Source of the DNA: Chromatiales bacterium
GTDB lineage: Bacteria; Pseudomonadota; Gammaproteobacteria; Chromatiales; Chromatiaceae
Length of the DNA stretch: 7,975 bases
Direction of reading: 5' to 3'
NCBI GenBank assembly: GCA_024639625.1
Contig: JAHEIA010000135.1
Coordinates: 1 to 7,975 of the forward strand
Under the pieces are notes generated by a model. It was not told where the DNA came from and made no database searches. It saw nothing but the letters and a program-made list of their open reading frames with translations. Position 1 is the first letter of the stretch. Every line of letters begins with the position of its first letter. The position numbers and the translations under genes were made by a program. This document shows positions 5,682 to 7,975 of the stretch, piece by piece.

Positions 5682-5699
5682 GTACATACAGTCGTACAT
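5682..5699. repeat. GTACAT direct repeat, 12-bp period
   Basis: GTACAT occurs at 5682-5687 and 5694-5699, separated by 6 nt, just after the stop of the kinase gene. It may be a second weak regulator half-site pair or chance; the GTAC cores also pair as an inverted repeat. Confidence 0.25.
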
Positions 5700-5714
5700 C
5701 CAGGGCATCCGAAA

Positions 5715-7067
5715 TTATGCTCCTGGGTGCACAGAGGTGAGCCGCAACCTGGCGATCACCTGTAGCCCGCCAAAATCGGGAGACGCGGAAAACTGCAGCG
5801 CACCACCGTACAGGTGCGCCACATCCTGGGCGATCGAGAGGCCTAACCCATGCCCCTCTGTCGACTCATCGATCCGCACCCCACGCTTCGTGAGCCGTGT
5901 CAGCTGGCTCGCGGAAACGCCCGGCCCATCGTCCTCGATGACCACTTGGAGAACTCCCGCCTCCTCTTCGAGTCGAGACCGCACTCGAGAGCGGGCCCAT
6001 TTGCAGGCATTGTCCAAAAGGTTCCCCAACAGCTCGAGTAGATCCTCCCGGTCGATCTCCAGCGCCCGCTGCGGAACTGTCGTGCACTGGATATCCAGCC
6101 GTTTGTCCAGATACATCTGCTGCAGGGCACCGATCAGCGGCGGCACGTCCGCTTCAGGGTCAAAGCGCTGTCCCGGCGCACCCGAGCCGGCGAGGCGTGC
6201 GCGGCGCAGCTCCCGCTGCGTCAGATAACGGATGCGCTCGGCTTGTGCGACCAGATCGCGCCGCATCTCGGGGGGCGCGGAATGCTCTTGGTCGAGACCC
6301 TGAATCAACAGATTGAGCGGCCCCTTGATGGCATGAGCCAGATTGCCAAGCGCATTGCGCGACCGCTGCATGCGGGCCCCGAGCAGCCCGAGCAGGCGAT
6401 TGATCTCGCGCACCAGGGGCAGTATCTCTTCCGGCACCGACTCGCCCAGGCTCGCTGCCTGACCGCTCCCCACCAGGCGAAGCTCTTCACGCACGCGGTC
6501 CAGTCGCTGCAGCGTCTTGCGCACCACGAGACGCTGCAACACCAAGAGCAATACCGTGGCCGCGAGCGCACTCATCGCAAGCCACAGCTGGTAGCGGACG
6601 ATTTGGGCGCGCAAAGGAGCGATGTCTTCGGCCACCGCGAGGGTGAGGCGATGCCCCTGTTTGCGGAAACCGCCGATCCAGACCAGCAGTTCCTGGTTCT
6701 CCGGCCCCGGCAGGAGTAACAGCTCCTTCGCCCCGGGCTCCTGGTTTGGCAGGTCTAGAGTCTGATCCCAAAGCGATCGCGAGCGTATTGTTTCGCCGTC
6801 GGCATAGCGGACCACGTAATAATGCCCGGAAAACGGCTGCTGGTAGACCGGCGTGACACGCTGAGCCCGCATCCCGGGACCGGAACCGCGCGCCCGTCCG
6901 GGGCGCACCGCCCCGAGCAACGCCCCGGCGTCATGCTCCAGACGTTCCGCAACAAACGACTCGGCCAGGGCGTTGAGTGCCTTCGCGCCGCCCCAGAGCA
7001 GCAAACCAACCAGCACCACGAGGCTGGCAACCAGACCCAACTGCAGGCGAGTCTCCAGAGAATTCAT
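5715..7067 (-). CDS. Sensor histidine kinase (PhoQ/QseC-like)
   Basis: The 450-residue inner-membrane kinase pairs with the response regulator gene, whose stop overlaps its ATG (ATGA, 7064-7067), so translation is probably coupled. Layout: membrane helix 1 at about 10-28; a periplasmic sensor domain at 29-160 with the [12 protein letters not shown] and RSRSLWD motifs; helix 2 at about 161-180; a HAMP-like linker to about 232; a dimerisation domain with [10 protein letters not shown] (His245 as phospho-acceptor); then the ATPase domain with N-box [13 protein letters not shown] (347-358), G1 DDGPG (379-383) and G2 GHGLGL (405-410). All ATP-binding motifs are intact. The H-box is unusual: the acidic residue normally at H+1 is Ala246 and the Thr/Asn at H+4 is Gly249. 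PhoQ itself has Ser at H+1 but keeps Thr at H+4. The sensor domain lacks PhoQ's long acidic cluster, so the ligand is unknown. Confidence 0.95.
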   Translation of the reverse strand: MNSLETRLQLGLVASLVVLVGLLLWGGAKALNALAESFVAERLEHDAGALLGAVRPGRARGSGPGMRAQRVTPVYQQPFSGHYYVVRYADGETIRSRSLWDQTLDLPNQEPGAKELLLLPGPENQELLVWIGGFRKQGHRLTLAVAEDIAPLRAQIVRYQLWLAMSALAATVLLLVLQRLVVRKTLQRLDRVREELRLVGSGQAASLGESVPEEILPLVREINRLLGLLGARMQRSRNALGNLAHAIKGPLNLLIQGLDQEHSAPPEMRRDLVAQAERIRYLTQRELRRARLAGSGAPGQRFDPEADVPPLIGALQQMYLDKRLDIQCTTVPQRALEIDREDLLELLGNLLDNACKWARSRVRSRLEEEAGVLQVVIEDDGPGVSASQLTRLTKRGVRIDESTEGHGLGLSIAQDVAHLYGGALQFSASPDFGGLQVIARLRLTSVHPGA

Positions 7068-7732
7068 TCCGCATGCTCGAGAAACAGGTAGCCCTGACCA
7101 CGCCGGGTGACGATGCGCCCGGAGCCCAGCTTGGCGCGCAGGCGCCGCACATAGACCTCGATCAGATTGCTATCGCGATCGAAATCCTGCTCGTAGACAT
7201 GCTCCGTGAGCTGCGTCTTGGAAAGGATCCGGCCCGGGTGCAGCATGAAATAGCGCAGCAGACGAAATTCGGTCCCGGTCAGTGCGACTCGAACGCCGTC
7301 CGGCAGCCGAACCTCTTGGCGGGACTCGTCCAGTTCCAGTCCCGCGCATTGGACCGTCGGCCCGGGGCGCCCCTCCGCCCGACGCACCAAGGCCTTGATC
7401 CGCTCGACCAGTTCCTCGACGTGGAACGGTTTGCCGAGATAGTCGTCCGCCCCGGCCTTGAAACCATCGACGCGCTCGAACCAGGCATCCCGCGCCGTGA
7501 GAATGAGCACGCTGACCCGGTTGCCCCGGGAGCGCCAGCCGCGCAGAACCTCCAGTCCAGGGCGCCCGGGGAGCCCAAGATCGAGCACCACCAGATCGTA
7601 TGGCTCCTCGTCGCCGAGAAACTCGCCATCAATGCCGTTGTCCGCGATGTCGACCGCGAACCCGGCCCGGCTGAGCGCAGGCAACAGACGATCCACCAGG
7701 GCCTTATCGTCCTCGACCAGTAGCAGGCGCAT
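7064..7732 (-). CDS. OmpR-family response regulator (PhoP/QseB-like)
   Basis: The 222-residue protein has a full receiver domain: acidic pair Asp8/Asp9, phospho-acceptor Asp51 in VVLDLGLPG, Thr79 in LILTARD and Lys101 in GKPF. A winged-helix DNA-binding domain follows (about 130-218) with [20 protein letters not shown], the recognition-helix region [18 protein letters not shown] and the wing [10 protein letters not shown]. Length and spacing are normal for the PhoP/PmrA/QseB subgroup, which binds direct hexamer repeats as head-to-tail dimers. The ATG at 7732 lies 2 nt from the PepSY stop codon and has only a weak GGGAAG-like site, so it probably depends on coupled translation. The operon order is PepSY, regulator, kinase. 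A candidate target box lies before the downstream EF-hand gene. Transcriptional regulator function is secure; target genes are inferred. Confidence 0.97.
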   Translation of the reverse strand: MRLLLVEDDKALVDRLLPALSRAGFAVDIADNGIDGEFLGDEEPYDLVVLDLGLPGRPGLEVLRGWRSRGNRVSVLILTARDAWFERVDGFKAGADDYLGKPFHVEELVERIKALVRRAEGRPGPTVQCAGLELDESRQEVRLPDGVRVALTGTEFRLLRYFMLHPGRILSKTQLTEHVYEQDFDRDSNLIEVYVRRLRAKLGSGRIVTRRGQGYLFLEHAE

Positions 7733-7734
7733 GC

Positions 7735-7975
7735 TTAGTCTTCCCGGCCCCTCTGGAGCAAGTCTCCGCTGCGGGCATCGAACAGAAGCTTCCAGACAGC
7801 CCCTTGTTTATCGAGGACCTCCAACTCGTACACCAACACCCCGTCGTCCTGTTCCAGCTCGACCTCGAGGACGCGACCCGGCCTGGTTTGTTGCTGGCGC
7901 TGCAGGATGCTCTCGAGGGGCAAGATCCTGCCCTCACGGAGCAGCCGGTAGGCCTCCTCGTGATCTGCGATGACC
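7735..7975 (-). CDS. PepSY-domain protein, N-terminus cut by window edge
   Basis: The last 79 residues are present and the gene runs off the right edge, so signal peptide and start are not seen. The visible part is one PepSY domain: [19 protein letters not shown], then [40 protein letters not shown] and [11 protein letters not shown] at the end. PepSY domains are small alpha/beta folds, usually exported to the periplasm or anchored in the membrane; several inhibit proteases or bind small ligands, but the role of those encoded with two-component systems is not established. The stop lies 2 nt before the response regulator ATG, so it is the upstream member of the operon seen here and may act as a sensor accessory or be controlled by the system. 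Family call is strong, function open. Confidence 0.92.
   Translation of the reverse strand, partial: VIADHEEAYRLLREGRILPLESILQRQQQTRPGRVLEVELEQDDGVLVYELEVLDKQGAVWKLLFDARSGDLLQRGRED

Noticed and set aside
7279..7632. Second open frame antisense or out of frame within the response regulator
   Set aside because: It is a frame shadow; the response regulator frame contains all the conserved residues.

Overview
This is a GC-rich proteobacterial chromosomal segment, most likely from a gammaproteobacterium. The assignment rests on gene families: a DUF924 protein, a PhoQ/QseC-like kinase with a PepSY partner, and a spermidine-synthase-like protein. It is only a tentative placement. There are no rRNA or tRNA genes, CRISPR arrays, insertion sequences or phage genes that I can support.

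Left part (1-1914): on the minus strand, a DUF924 gene is followed after 5 nt by a class I glutamine amidotransferase gene that is cut by the left edge. Divergent to them, on the plus strand, is a spermidine-synthase-like (SAM-fold) gene that ends 26 nt from the next gene, which converges on it.

Middle (1915-5107): a minus-strand gene encodes an exported protein with an Ig-like domain, a jelly-roll-like C-terminal half and a canonical EF-hand loop. Divergent to it is a short unknown gene with a consensus -35 box, whose protein ends in an almost pure lysine tail. A gene-poor stretch of about 680 nt follows. It holds a near-perfect 20-bp palindrome and then a compact leader: a strong Shine-Dalgarno sequence, a 12-codon ORF and a 15-bp hairpin. 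The leader sits directly before a gene for a three-helix membrane protein of unknown function.

Right part (5204-7975), all minus strand: a PepSY-domain gene (cut by the right edge), an OmpR-family response regulator and a sensor histidine kinase are packed as one operon (2-nt gap, then a 4-nt ATGA overlap). A small exported double EF-hand protein lies 172 nt downstream of the kinase. The gap before it contains a direct hexamer repeat (11-bp period) placed where an OmpR-type activator would sit relative to a -10 box. A reasonable hypothesis is a signalling module that acts in the cell envelope, with the EF-hand protein as a target or accessory sensor, perhaps of Ca2+. This is inference. The kinase is unusual: the two residues that normally set kinase and phosphatase activity next to the phospho-histidine are both replaced.
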